45,188 nt of DNA from Phycisphaerae bacterium (GCA_002688155.1 NZCH01000029.1:1-45188); one strand, 5' to 3'. Numbered from the stretch's first letter, positions 35,482-44,673 are shown. Made by a program: numbers and translations. The notes: generated by a model from the sequence alone, not told the origin.

Positions 35482-36099
35482 ATGCCTGATCGATACAGAT
35501 CCATCTTGCTTTTCGGCGGCCCCGGCGTGGGCAAAGGCACACAAGGCACGGTGCTTGGCTCGATCCTCGGGTTATTCCACTGCGCCTCAGGCGATATCTT
35601 TCGGTCAATCGATCCGAACAGCGAGCCTGGCAGGACCTTCATGCGGTACAGCGCCCAGGGCGAACTGGTGCCTGATGACATCACCGTCAAGCTTTGGGCG
35701 CAGCAGATGTGCGCCTGGATCGAAGAAGGCCGGTACGCGGTCGACCGCGACCTGCTTGTTCTTGACGGCATCCCGCGCACCGCAGATCAGGCGCGAATCA
35801 TGGATCAGAGCATCAATGTTCTCAAGATCATTCATCTGGTGTGCCCGGATCGGGAAACGATCGTTCAGCGGATAAAGCGCCGGGCGCTTAAGCAAAACCG
35901 CAAGGACGATGCCGTCGAGGATGTGATCCGTAACCGATGGTCCGTCTATGATCAGGAGACGAAACCGGTGATCGAACATTACCCGCCCGATCGAGTCGTC
36001 GAGGTCAATGCCCTTGAGCAGCCTGTCGAGGTGATCCGCGCGGTGCTGGACGTAATCATGCCGATCTGGCTCGAGAATTTTGCGCCGTTCGAAGAATGA
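35482..36099 (+). CDS. Adenylate kinase-like nucleoside monophosphate kinase, short lid
   Basis: A 205-residue P-loop kinase: SILLFGGPGVGKGTQ, CASGDIFRSI, GELVPDDITVKLW and LVLDGIPRTADQA match adenylate kinase order. The LID segment, in the usual place after the LxxRxxxR stretch, is reduced to about a dozen residues (RALKQNRKDDAVED) without zinc Cys. C-terminal WLENFAPFEE is unusual. Likely a transfer of phosphate between ATP and a nucleoside monophosphate, AMP by family; whether this is the main Adk of the cell is unknown. ATG 35482; 105 bases after nuoA. Convergent with the regulator gene. Confidence 0.85.
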   Translation: MPDRYRSILLFGGPGVGKGTQGTVLGSILGLFHCASGDIFRSIDPNSEPGRTFMRYSAQGELVPDDITVKLWAQQMCAWIEEGRYAVDRDLLVLDGIPRTADQARIMDQSINVLKIIHLVCPDRETIVQRIKRRALKQNRKDDAVEDVIRNRWSVYDQETKPVIEHYPPDRVVEVNALEQPVEVIRAVLDVIMPIWLENFAPFEE

Positions 36100-36121
36100 C
36101 CTGCCAATTTCAGGGCCGCGC

Positions 36122-36154
36122 AAAAAAAAGGCCGTGCTGGTTTCCACCAGCACG
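36122..36154 (-). terminator. Intrinsic terminator of the HTH-receiver regulator gene
   Basis: On the minus strand CGTGCTGGT, loop GGAA, ACCAGCACG (9-bp perfect stem, 36133-36154) is followed after GGCC by eight T. It lies about 100 bases after the stop of the regulator gene and also faces the end of the kinase gene, where the plus strand offers only the hairpin. Confidence 0.85.
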
Positions 36155-36252
36155 ACCCGAATATTTGCGGCTTGCATGACGGGTCCGACCGTTGGTCCTC
36201 CATGATCCAGCCGCCGCTTCGCGCATCCCTGGGAAGCGGATGAATGCTGCAA

Positions 36253-36831
36253 TCAACAGATGACTGACGTCGCTTCCTCGACCGCTTCGATGACCTGTCG
36301 CACATGGAACGGCTTCTTCAGGTAACCGGCGAAGCCCTGGTGCAATAGCTGCTGTGCCTGACCGTCGGTGAGCTTGCCGCTCATCGAGATGACCTTGCAC
36401 AGCTGCAGGTCCGGATTGTCACGTACGAGTTTCAGTACCGCCTCACCGTTCACGTCGCCCAGGTGCATGTCGAGCAGCATCACATGAGGCCGAAACTTCT
36501 CGCATTCCACACCGGCTTCAAAACCGGAGTGCGCGATGACGACCTCATAACTGGCCTGTTCCACCAGTACCTTTTCGAGCACCTCGACGATCTCCGCTTC
36601 ATCGTCGACGATCAGCACGCGCGTCTGCCCGCTCTGCAGTCCATCGAGCGGAATCTGATGCGCTTTCATGAAACGAATCAGGGAGTTGAGCGGGATTCGC
36701 CGGTCCTTGGAACCGGGGATTCGGTACCCGCGAAGCTGACCCGAATCGAACCATTTGCTGACGGTCCGAGGCGCAACATTGCAAATTTTGGACACCTCAC
36801 CGGTGGTCAATATGTCCTTGTGTCTCGCCAT
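36253..36831 (-). CDS. Response regulator with N-terminal excisionase-type HTH and C-terminal receiver
   Basis: A 192-residue regulator in reversed order. Residues 1-65 form a MerR/excisionase-type helix-turn-helix (ILTTGEVSKICNVAPRTVSKWF, GYRIPGSKDRRIPLN, quoted in parts). Residues 70-192 are a CheY-like receiver with DD at 76-77, phospho-acceptor D121 in MLLDMHLGD, and K173 in LKKPF. Phosphorylation by an unknown histidine kinase should change DNA binding. Start: ATG 36831 with AAGGTGA upstream; the track start is 67 codons too early. I recall this architecture as frequent in planctomycetes. No histidine kinase is adjacent. A strong terminator follows. Confidence 0.88.
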   Translation of the reverse strand: MARHKDILTTGEVSKICNVAPRTVSKWFDSGQLRGYRIPGSKDRRIPLNSLIRFMKAHQIPLDGLQSGQTRVLIVDDEAEIVEVLEKVLVEQASYEVVIAHSGFEAGVECEKFRPHVMLLDMHLGDVNGEAVLKLVRDNPDLQLCKVISMSGKLTDGQAQQLLHQGFAGYLKKPFHVRQVIEAVEEATSVIC

Positions 36832-37000
36832 AATTCTGATCACCTTTCTCCAGAATCCTCCGAACTGTCCGGTTGCGCACCTTCCGACTTGAGATTCATC
36901 GGACAATCCCACGGCCGGATTAACCGGCGCGATCCGAAAAATGAGCGCGCGGATCACACGAAAGTCCCTTGCCGCGCGTGTGACACTTCGTTTTTGTTTG

Positions 37001-37270
37001 TTATTGGAAACAATCGAGACTGGGTGCACCACCCGACACCGGCGGAATCAGCGCGAGTTCATCGCCATCGCTTAAGACATGGTCCGATTTGATGTACGTA
37101 CAGTTCACGGCAAGCGCTGTTTTTTTGAAAAGGCCCGCTAATTCCGGGTGTTTTCCCGTCAGCACGGTAACCGCGTCACCGGCGGTCGCGCCTCGGTGTA
37201 ACTCCAATGGAACTGCGTCGGCGCCAATTTGCTGCTTGAGCGTCGCGAACAGGTGGACATGGATCGTCAT
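37001..37270 (-). CDS. moaD: MoaD-type sulfur-carrier protein with C-terminal extension
   Basis: An 89-residue ubiquitin-fold protein: MTIHVHLFATLKQQIGAD, then LSDGDELALIPPVSGG, which is the MoaD C-terminus. In molybdopterin synthase the last Gly of the diglycine is adenylated and thiocarboxylated, so it must be terminal. Here GG (80-81) is followed by APSLDCFQ before the stop, and the reading was checked base by base. The tail would have to be removed by a protease, as for some JAMM-processed carriers, or the protein has another role. It starts 22 bases after moeA on the same strand. Start ATG 37270; a slightly longer form from 37300 is possible. Confidence 0.85.
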   Translation of the reverse strand: MTIHVHLFATLKQQIGADAVPLELHRGATAGDAVTVLTGKHPELAGLFKKTALAVNCTYIKSDHVLSDGDELALIPPVSGGAPSLDCFQ

Positions 37271-37292
37271 TGGCATTGCATTGCTCACGCGG

Positions 37293-38561
37293 TCAAACAA
37301 CCATTGTCATGTACGGTACGCGGGTTCCCGCAGCAACGTGCTGATCGGTGACCGGCAGTCGCACAAAGCCGTCAGCCTTGTCGGTGTGCATCAGGTCACC
37401 GCTACCGTGCCAGTCGATGATATGCGCCCTTAAGTCGTCATCGAGCGTTGCGGCACGGAAAAGTTGTCGTGCGGGGCTCGCTTTCACGTCGGCTGCGAGT
37501 TCAACACGACGCCACCGCAGTGAACCCGTTGCCGGTGATATGCCGAGCATTTGTCCAATCACGGGCACAAGGAAGAGATGCGCCGTCGCCAGCACACTTA
37601 CAGGGTTGCCGGGCAACCCGACGATCAGTGTGACGTCGTCGCCTTCAGGCGTCTGTACAACGAGCAGCGGCTTGCCGGGTTGAATCGCGACGCCGTGGAG
37701 GATGGTTGTCATGCCCAGCGCTTGCCAGGCGCTTGCCCAAAGGTCGTGACTGCCGACACTGACACCGCCGACAGTGACGATCAAGTCGGATTCTGACAGT
37801 GCTTTGGCCGCATGATAGATTGTCAATTCCTTGTCGTCCGGTACGTGCACATGGCACGATACGGGCGCACCTATCGCGCCCATCATCGCCACAAGAGCTG
37901 GACCGTTCGAGTTGCGAATCTGTTGCCTGCCTAGTTCGTGCGTCGGCGTCGTGCTCGGGCGCACCTCGTCGCCACTGGTGAGTAGTGAAATACGCGGGAA
38001 GCGCGATACCGTTAACTCTGTTGCACCGACCGTGGCCGCGATGCTCAGATGATGCGGCGCCAGTTTGATGCCCGGCTCGAGCACGACCTGGCCAGACCGC
38101 GCGTCGACGCCCTGGGGGTGGATGTGCAGCCATGTTTTAACGTGCTCGATCTTGAATTGCACGTGCGGCGGATCGACCGACTCGTCGACGACCGCTTTTT
38201 CGATTGGAATAACCGCGTCTGCGCCCGGTGGCAGCGGAGCCCCCGTGGCGATGCGCACAACTTTGCCGGTCGACAACGGGCACTGCCAATCCTCTTGCGG
38301 CGCACCGGCGAGGATCGTTCCCGCGATCGGGATCGGCCGGCCCGGTGTGATATCCCCGGTGCGGACCGCGAAGCCGTCCATCGTCGCGCGGTCGAATGCC
38401 GGTTGATCGCGATCCGCGCGCACTGGAGCGCGCAGCACCCGTCCCAGGGCGTCTTTTTGGCTGACGATTTCGACCCCGGCGGTCCTCGTGCTCGCGAAGA
38501 TCCGCTCGAGTGCCTCCTCGTACGTCGGAAGTGCGCGCTTGCTGGGGATGTGAGCACCCAT
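37293..38561 (-). CDS. moeA: Molybdopterin molybdenumtransferase MoeA
   Basis: MoeA inserts molybdate into adenylated molybdopterin. The 422-residue protein has LGRVLRAPVRADRDQPAFDRATMDGFAV (quoted in part), ATGAPLPPGADAVIPIE, the domain-III motifs LTSGDEV and VGGVSVGSHD, and GLPGNPVSVLATAHLF. Domain IV ends it. Start: ATG 38561 (the track's TTG is six codons earlier). It is followed by moaD in a two-gene unit; moaA, moaC, moaE and mogA are elsewhere. A molybdoenzyme should be encoded in this genome, none in the window. Confidence 0.94.
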   Translation of the reverse strand: MGAHIPSKRALPTYEEALERIFASTRTAGVEIVSQKDALGRVLRAPVRADRDQPAFDRATMDGFAVRTGDITPGRPIPIAGTILAGAPQEDWQCPLSTGKVVRIATGAPLPPGADAVIPIEKAVVDESVDPPHVQFKIEHVKTWLHIHPQGVDARSGQVVLEPGIKLAPHHLSIAATVGATELTVSRFPRISLLTSGDEVRPSTTPTHELGRQQIRNSNGPALVAMMGAIGAPVSCHVHVPDDKELTIYHAAKALSESDLIVTVGGVSVGSHDLWASAWQALGMTTILHGVAIQPGKPLLVVQTPEGDDVTLIVGLPGNPVSVLATAHLFLVPVIGQMLGISPATGSLRWRRVELAADVKASPARQLFRAATLDDDLRAHIIDWHGSGDLMHTDKADGFVRLPVTDQHVAAGTRVPYMTMVV

Positions 38562-38694
38562 GGATTGCTTTGGCGTCAATTTGAGCAGGCTGGCTTATGC
38601 GGAACTTGCGCGATCCGCAGCCACCGCTTTCGCCGACAGTTTAACGCACATATGCACGCTTCGACGATATTCTTCTCGCGTGTAGAGTTTCCAT

Positions 38695-39366
38695 ATGCTC
38701 AAAGCGATCGTCTTCGATTTCGACGGGGTCATCGTCGACTCCGAGCCGTTGCACTACCGCGCGTTTGTTGAATTGACACGTGCGTTGGGCGTTGATTTCG
38801 ATTACGACGAGTACCTGCAGAAATATATCGGTTACGACGATCGGGAATTGTTCGCACTATTGACGAACGACACGCTGGACTCGCCGAAGGTGGCAGATCT
38901 TTGCCGGCGCAAGGCGCGGGTGTTCGAACGGGTTCTGGAGTCGGGAATTGACCCGATTCCCGGCGCGCGGGAATTGATCGACGAGGCGCGCAACGCGATG
39001 CCGATCGCCATCGCCAGCGGCGCCACGCGTGCGGATATTGACCTGATGCTCGCGCGGGCAGGCATCGCCAATGTGTTCGTGGAAATTACGACGGCCGACG
39101 ACGTGACGCGATCCAAGCCGGATCCGCAAACGTACACGCTTTGTGTTCAGCGGCTGGCAAAAGCGTGTTGCGGGGTAACGCTCGCGCCTGGCGACTGCCT
39201 GGCGATTGAGGATACCGCCGCGGGCATCGCGTCGGCGCGTGGCGCGGGGTTGCAGGCGCTTGGTGTCTCGACGACGGGACAGGCCAGGCAGCTGCGCGAG
39301 GCGAATCACACCGTCGACTCAATGACAGAAGTTACACTCGAACAGTTGCACTGTTGGTTCGATTAG
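38695..39366 (+). CDS. HAD-superfamily phosphatase / beta-phosphoglucomutase-like
   Basis: A 223-residue HAD hydrolase, subfamily IA with alpha-helical cap. Motif I AIVFDFDGVIVDSEPLH (nucleophile and acid Asp), motif II IAIASGAT, motif III Lys in RSKPDP, motif IV AIEDTAAGIASARGAG. The pattern matches phosphoglycolate phosphatase and beta-phosphoglucomutase types; the substrate cannot be told. Start ATG 38695. The phosphohexomutase follows 32 bases later, which favours a sugar-phosphate substrate and co-transcription. Confidence 0.88.
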   Translation: MLKAIVFDFDGVIVDSEPLHYRAFVELTRALGVDFDYDEYLQKYIGYDDRELFALLTNDTLDSPKVADLCRRKARVFERVLESGIDPIPGARELIDEARNAMPIAIASGATRADIDLMLARAGIANVFVEITTADDVTRSKPDPQTYTLCVQRLAKACCGVTLAPGDCLAIEDTAAGIASARGAGLQALGVSTTGQARQLREANHTVDSMTEVTLEQLHCWFD

Positions 39367-39398
39367 CAAGCGGTCAAGCGGTTTTGAGAGACGCAATC

Positions 39399-40787
39399 AT
39401 GTCGGATGCGAGTTTGATTTTAAGCGTCAGCGGCTTACGCGGCATCGTTGGTGAATCACTGACGAATCAGGTCGCCGCACGGTACGCCGCGGCTTTCGCC
39501 CAATGGCTGCGACGCGATCGCGATGTGGACACGGGGCTGCATGTTGTTGTCGGCTCGGACAGTCGGCCTTCGCGGGCCGAACTTGAACCGGTGATCGTCG
39601 ACGCGCTTGCCCAGGAGGGCTGCCGTGTCACGCGAGTCGGCGTGCAGACCACGCCAGCCGTGGCGCTAATGGTTCGGGGTGTTGGCGCCGAGGGCGGGCT
39701 CATGCTCACCGCCAGCCACAACCCGGAGCAATGGAACGGGATCAAACCCTTCACACCGGATGGCGCCGCACCGTCGCCCGAGCAGGTCACACAGATCATT
39801 GATGGCTACCACGCAATGGCGATGAGACTGAGCGGTCGCTCGCATACCGGTGCGATTGACGAGGACGATACGTGTGGCCAGGCGCACGTCGAGACAATCC
39901 TGCGAAACATTGATGTCGGTACCATCCGTGCGCGGCAATTCAGCGTCGTCCTCGACAGTGTTCATGGCGCCGGCGGGCCGTCGACGGCGCTGTTACTGGG
40001 CGAGCTGGGCGCAACGGTCAAACATCTTTACGCGGAGCCGACGGGGCGGTTTCCGCGCGTGCCCGAACCAACGGGCGAGTTGGTGACCGAGCTTTGTGAA
40101 GCGGTCTGCGACCAGCGCGCTGACATCGGCCTGGCGCAGGATTCCGACGCCGATCGGCTTGCCCTGGTCGACGAACACGGCGCCTACGTCGGTGAGGAAT
40201 ACACACTGGCGCTGTGCAGTCAGCACGTGCTTCAATGCGCGCCGAGCGGTCCGCACGCCGTCGCGGCGAATCTGTCGACGAGTCGAATGCTTGATGACGT
40301 TGCGGATCATTTTGGCGCCATCGTGCTGCGCACGCCCGTCGGTGAGGCAAACGTCGTCAAAGGCATGCGACAGACAGGCGCGATTGTCGGCGGTGAAGGC
40401 AACGGCGGCGTGATCTGGCCCCGGATCGGATGGGTGCGCGACAGTCTTGCCGGAATCGCCTTGGTTCTTGACATGATGGCGCGCGACGGCCGATCGCTGG
40501 GCGAGCACGTGGCGGACATCCCCAGGTATGCGATTGTGAAAGATAAGGTGTCAATTCCCGAGGGCGACATCGGGCCTGCGATCGCCCGTGTGCGAGAACA
40601 TTTCACCAGTGAAAAAAGCGATACACAGGATGGCCTGCGAATCGATTGGACGAATCGGTGGGTACACATTCGACCAAGCAACACCGAACCGATCGTTAGA
40701 ATTATCGCTGAGGCAAACGACGCCGGATCAGCGCAGGCACTGATCGATCAGGTGCGGGCGGTCATCGGTGCCCCGGCCACCGCGTGA
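39399..40787 (+). CDS. Phosphoglucosamine mutase / phosphomannomutase family
   Basis: An alpha-D-phosphohexomutase of 462 residues. Seen: LSVSGLRGIVGESLT at the start, the phosphoserine loop LTASHNPEQWNGIK, the metal loop LAQDSDADRLALVDE, the sugar-specificity loop VGGEGNGGVIWP, and the phosphate-binding RPSNTEPIVRIIAE. GEGNGG stands where GlmM has GEQSGH, so this is more like the GlmM/PGM relatives described in archaea and some bacteria; mannose, glucose or glucosamine phosphate are all possible. Start ATG 39399. Same strand and next to the HAD phosphatase. Its product could feed the UAP1-like enzyme 13 kb away. Confidence 0.9.
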   Translation: MSDASLILSVSGLRGIVGESLTNQVAARYAAAFAQWLRRDRDVDTGLHVVVGSDSRPSRAELEPVIVDALAQEGCRVTRVGVQTTPAVALMVRGVGAEGGLMLTASHNPEQWNGIKPFTPDGAAPSPEQVTQIIDGYHAMAMRLSGRSHTGAIDEDDTCGQAHVETILRNIDVGTIRARQFSVVLDSVHGAGGPSTALLLGELGATVKHLYAEPTGRFPRVPEPTGELVTELCEAVCDQRADIGLAQDSDADRLALVDEHGAYVGEEYTLALCSQHVLQCAPSGPHAVAANLSTSRMLDDVADHFGAIVLRTPVGEANVVKGMRQTGAIVGGEGNGGVIWPRIGWVRDSLAGIALVLDMMARDGRSLGEHVADIPRYAIVKDKVSIPEGDIGPAIARVREHFTSEKSDTQDGLRIDWTNRWVHIRPSNTEPIVRIIAEANDAGSAQALIDQVRAVIGAPATA

Positions 40788-40963
40788 GCACACGCAGCGC
40801 ACGCGTTGGCCACTGACCCTGTGATTGTCTGGGCAGCGTCTTATCCAGTGGGGTTGAAATTTTGTGAATTACAATCTGAAACGAGTTCATCGCGTGCACA
40901 GATCAGGGCAATGCCCATGTCCAAACTTGACCTCGCCGCGGATGCCGTGAAAATAGGCATCAA

Positions 40964-42625
40964 ATGGATCGCACTGCGACTGAATTAGACATCCTGGAGC
41001 AGATTGGTCAGATTCTGGGCGACAGCTCTGACCTTGGCCAGATTTTTCAGCGCGCCATGATCGTGCTCAGTGATCGATTGAACATTCGCCGCGCATCGCT
41101 GCTGTTATGGGACGACACCCACGACGAACTGCGCATTGTTGCATCGATCGGGTTGACGCCAGACGAAATGAACCGTGGTCGGTACGCGCTGGGCGAGGGC
41201 GTAACCGGCCAGGTGTTCGCCAGTGGTCAACGGCAGATCATCGCCGACATCGCGCGCCACCCGGAGTTCCTCAACCGAACAGGCAGCCGACCACAGGCGG
41301 ACGACGACGGACCCAAAGCCAGCATGCCGCCGGGGATCACCGCGCCACCCATCAGTTTCATCGCCGTGCCCGTCAAGGACGCCAACCGATACGTCGGCGT
41401 TATCAGCGTCGACAAACCGTTTGTCGACGAAATGTCACTCGCCGCCGACACGCGACTGCTGACGATCATCACCGGCTCGTTCGCACAAACCATTCGAGTT
41501 CACAACCTCGTGCAAACCGAAAAAGAAATGCTCCTCGCCGAGAACGAGCAGCTCCGCGAACACCTGTCCCGCCGGTACAAGTTCGATAACATCATCGCCA
41601 ACAGTTCCGCCATGCTCGATGTGCTCGGCACCAGCGCCCAGGTTGCCGACAGCCGCGCCACCGTCCTGCTGCTTGGCGAGACCGGCGTCGGCAAGGAACT
41701 CGTCGCCCGAGCGATTCACTACAACTCGCCCCGCCGCGATAAGCCGCTCATCCGCATCAACTGCGGTGCGCTGAGCCCGCAACTGCTCGAGTCAGAATTA
41801 TTCGGCCATGTCAAAGGTGCTTTTACCGGCGCCATCCGCGACAAGATCGGCCGGTTCGAAGCAGCCGACCAGGGCACCATGTTCCTCGACGAAATAGGCA
41901 CGCTCGACCCGCAGTTGCAGGTCAAATTATTACGCGTGCTCCAGGAACGCGAGTTCGAACGTGTCGGCGACCACCACACCGTCAAGGTCGACGTTCGCGT
42001 CGTTGCCGCGACCAATCTCGACCTCGAAGAGCAGGTCCGAAACGGTGAATTCCGCGAAGACCTGTACTACCGATTCAACGTCGTCACCATCCACATCCCG
42101 CCGCTGCGTTCGCGGCGGGAAGACATTCCCATGCTGATCGACTTCTTCCTGGACCGTTACAACCGCGAGAACAGCCGAAACTTGCACAAGATCAGCCGCG
42201 ACGTACTCAACACGATGCGCCGCTACCCCTGGCCGGGCAACGTGCGCGAACTGGAAAACGCCATCGAACGCGCCGTGGTGCTCAGCCAGGGCGAACAGTT
42301 CACCGAAGAACTGCTGCCCTTGAACATACGCATGTTCGCGCAGCAGGTGCGCACCAACACCGCCGACGAATCGATCGAAGCGCTGGCTGACAAAATCGCC
42401 ATCCAGGCGATCCGTCACCACCACGAAGACCACGGCCGAATCTGGGACCTGGTCATCAACGAAGTCGAACGCCGCCTGATCGCCGAAGGCCTCAACCACA
42501 ACAAAGGCACCAAAACCCGAACTGCCGACTTCCTGGGCATCAACCGCAACACGCTCAACAAAAAAGTCAGGGAACTTCGCATTGAGACACTCCCGGTCAA
42601 CTTGGCGCGCACCGGGTTGAGTTAA
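40964..42625 (+). CDS. Sigma54-dependent activator with GAF domain (NifA/NtrC-like)
   Basis: A 553-residue enhancer-binding activator. An N-terminal GAF domain (about 5-180) has a polar insert at 105-130; a coiled linker (TEKEMLLAENEQLREHLSRR) follows. The AAA+ domain has Walker A GETGVGKE (238-245), the sigma54-contact loop GAFTGA (285-290), Walker B TMFLDEIGTL and the R-finger region; the C-terminus carries a Fis-type HTH (TADFLGINRNTLNKKVREL). It should open sigma54 promoters when the GAF domain senses a ligand. No rpoN, kinase or clear -24/-12 promoter was recognised in the window. Start ATG 40964, without a strong ribosome site. Confidence 0.93.
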   Translation: MDRTATELDILEQIGQILGDSSDLGQIFQRAMIVLSDRLNIRRASLLLWDDTHDELRIVASIGLTPDEMNRGRYALGEGVTGQVFASGQRQIIADIARHPEFLNRTGSRPQADDDGPKASMPPGITAPPISFIAVPVKDANRYVGVISVDKPFVDEMSLAADTRLLTIITGSFAQTIRVHNLVQTEKEMLLAENEQLREHLSRRYKFDNIIANSSAMLDVLGTSAQVADSRATVLLLGETGVGKELVARAIHYNSPRRDKPLIRINCGALSPQLLESELFGHVKGAFTGAIRDKIGRFEAADQGTMFLDEIGTLDPQLQVKLLRVLQEREFERVGDHHTVKVDVRVVAATNLDLEEQVRNGEFREDLYYRFNVVTIHIPPLRSRREDIPMLIDFFLDRYNRENSRNLHKISRDVLNTMRRYPWPGNVRELENAIERAVVLSQGEQFTEELLPLNIRMFAQQVRTNTADESIEALADKIAIQAIRHHHEDHGRIWDLVINEVERRLIAEGLNHNKGTKTRTADFLGINRNTLNKKVRELRIETLPVNLARTGLS

Positions 42626-43005
42626 AGTGGAATCATCCGGATCGTTGCGACTGGCGCGGAGCACATTTTCTCTGACAGCCGGGAAGTTCTCAGATAGATG
42701 GTGCAATGCGCCATTGTTCGCGCGTTGAGATTGGTTGTGGTTCAGCGGCGATCGATGTGATGCCGTACCACGAATCAACGTCACCGAAAGCGAAGTACAT
42801 GAGGCAACTCGCAAACCCGTCAGGGCAAGACCGGCATGCAGCACGGCCATGGCGTCGTTCGATTGAATGTCCGGAAGCTTCGTGTGTACCGGCGCTTGCA
42901 CTGCCTTATGAATCGGCAGAGCGCGAAACTCACTCGCATGTCATCCAACGCATCGCCCTGTTCGCCGCTCAGTAGACGGGATTTCGAGGGCGCGGCGTTA
43001 CATGT
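42626..43005. other. Intergenic stretch of 380 bp between convergent genes
   Basis: Between the GAF-sigma54 activator and pepA, which converge here. ORFs on the track are short and show no family motif. No strong hairpin with a T-run was found. Nothing supportable. Confidence 0.5.
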
Positions 43006-44514
43006 TTACAACCCTTCCAGCGCCCGTACGATCAGCCGCACGCCGTAGCCCGTGGGGCCTTTGTTGAACATGGCCGAGTCGTTGTCAGTGTCACTGACGC
43101 CGGCGATGTCCAGATGTGCCCAGGCGGGCTGGCCTTGTTTGTTTTGTTGTACGAAGTGTGAGAGGAACACGGCGCCCTGGATGGAACTTGCGAGTCTCGG
43201 GCCGGAGTTGACCAGGTCGGCGTGGGGTGAGTCAAGCAGAGGTTTGTATTCATCCCACATGGGCAGGTGCCAGAGTTGCTGGCCGGTGTCTTCGGCGGCG
43301 TCGAGTAGTTTCTTTCTCAGGGCTGCATTTTTGCAGAACAGGCCAGCGGCTTCATGGCCCAGCGTGACGACGACGGCGCCGGTGAGGGTTGCCAGATCGA
43401 TGATTGATTTGGGTTTGTAGGTTTTGCATCCATAGGCCAGGGCATCGGCGAGGATGAGCCGGCCTTCGGCGTCGGTGTTGGTGATCTCGACGGTGACGCC
43501 GTTGTACATGCGGACGATGTCGTTCGGGCGGTAGGCGGTGCGGTCGACCATGTTTTCCGCGGTGGGGATGAGGCCAACGACGTGGACGGGGAGTTTGAGC
43601 GTGGCGATGGCGTGCATGGCGCCGATGACGGCGGTGCCGCCTGACTTGTCATACTTCATGCCCATCATGCTGGCGCCGGGTTTGATGGAGTACCCGCCGG
43701 TGTCGAAGGTGACGGCCTTGCCCACGAGCAGGACGGGAGGTTTGCTCGCGGCGGCGCGTGGTCGATGTTCGAGACAGATGAGTGCGGGCGGTGTCGATCC
43801 GGCGGCACCCACGGCGAGCAGGCCGCCCATTTTGAGTTTCTTTGCCTGCGCGGCGTTGACGATGCGGCAGCGCAGGCCGATCTGTCGCGCCATGGTTCGG
43901 CAGTAGCGCACAAGGTACGCGGGGTTGGCGACGTTGGGCGGCGACGCGGCCAGGTCGCGCGCGATGTTGGTCGACCGGCCGACCGCTATGCCCCATGACA
44001 GGCCCTTGCGAAACGTGGCGCTGGCATGCAATTGCAACGTGGCGGGGATGGCGCTTAACTGGCGTTTGTCGTTCTGGTCGGATTTGAACTTGATGAACTC
44101 GAAGTTGGCGGCCGCCATGCCGTCGCCGACTGCCCGGCCGGCGGGCTGGGCGTCGATCGCATCGCCGAGGCCGGGTGTGAGTTCCAGACCGATCGACCGT
44201 ACCTTGCCCTCCCACGCGATGCGCAGCAGTTTGGCTGCGGCGTTTCGCAGCACCTGGCCGGCGAACTTTTCGCGATCGCCCAGGCTCAGCAGGTATACCC
44301 TGCCCGGGCCGGTGTCTGGGTAGATGGTGGTGACGCGGCCGGCGTCGGCGACGAATTCGGCGCGTTTGACTGCCCGGCCCAGCGCGCCGCCGCAGCGGCG
44401 GTCGAGCGTTGCGTACTCGGCGGGCAATCGTGCGGGTTTGCCGAACAGCGCTACTGCAAGAGCATCTGGAGGGGCGGTTTTGGTTGTGGCGGCGGGGCGA
44501 AGCGTCCGATACAT
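43006..44514 (-). CDS. pepA: Leucyl aminopeptidase (M17 family)
   Basis: A two-metal M17 aminopeptidase of 502 residues that removes N-terminal amino acids. Metal and catalytic positions are visible in LLVGKAVTFDTGGYSIKP (Lys and Asp), MKYDKSGGTAVIGAM and the family signature NTDAEGRLILADAL; QPAWAHLDIAGVSDTDN leads to the C-terminal GPTGYGVRLIV. In several bacteria PepA also binds DNA; nothing here shows that. An N-terminal domain of normal size is present. Start: ATG 44514. Divergent from the secreted protein gene. Confidence 0.95.
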   Translation of the reverse strand: MYRTLRPAATTKTAPPDALAVALFGKPARLPAEYATLDRRCGGALGRAVKRAEFVADAGRVTTIYPDTGPGRVYLLSLGDREKFAGQVLRNAAAKLLRIAWEGKVRSIGLELTPGLGDAIDAQPAGRAVGDGMAAANFEFIKFKSDQNDKRQLSAIPATLQLHASATFRKGLSWGIAVGRSTNIARDLAASPPNVANPAYLVRYCRTMARQIGLRCRIVNAAQAKKLKMGGLLAVGAAGSTPPALICLEHRPRAAASKPPVLLVGKAVTFDTGGYSIKPGASMMGMKYDKSGGTAVIGAMHAIATLKLPVHVVGLIPTAENMVDRTAYRPNDIVRMYNGVTVEITNTDAEGRLILADALAYGCKTYKPKSIIDLATLTGAVVVTLGHEAAGLFCKNAALRKKLLDAAEDTGQQLWHLPMWDEYKPLLDSPHADLVNSGPRLASSIQGAVFLSHFVQQNKQGQPAWAHLDIAGVSDTDNDSAMFNKGPTGYGVRLIVRALEGL

Positions 44515-44644
44515 CGGCGAGGACCTCTATAACAGGCGTCGGCATCGCAGGATACGCTGTTCGGCGGGCAGTGCAAAGCCGGGGCGGCCGTGCCGGCGGC
44601 CGCACGGCGTTCATTTGACACGGCTCGTCGCGCGAATCGGCGTT

Positions 44645-44673
44645 TTGACAACGAAATGTCGCGTTGTTACCTT
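44645..44673 (+). promoter_or_regulatory. Candidate promoter of the secreted HEAT-like gene
   Basis: TTGACA (44645-44650) and TACCTT (44668-44673) are 17 bases apart, about 68 bases before the ATG at 44741. The -35 is perfect, the -10 weak. Confidence 0.4.

Noticed and set aside
40806-40988. 60-aa ORF before the sigma54 activator, or a 23-aa leader (MSKLDLAAD...)
   Set aside because: Overlaps the activator start in another frame; no ribosome site or regulatory structure seen.
43649-44614. 321-aa minus-strand Arg-rich ORF overlapping pepA
   Set aside because: Frame-shifted shadow of pepA; the M17 motifs are all in the other frame.
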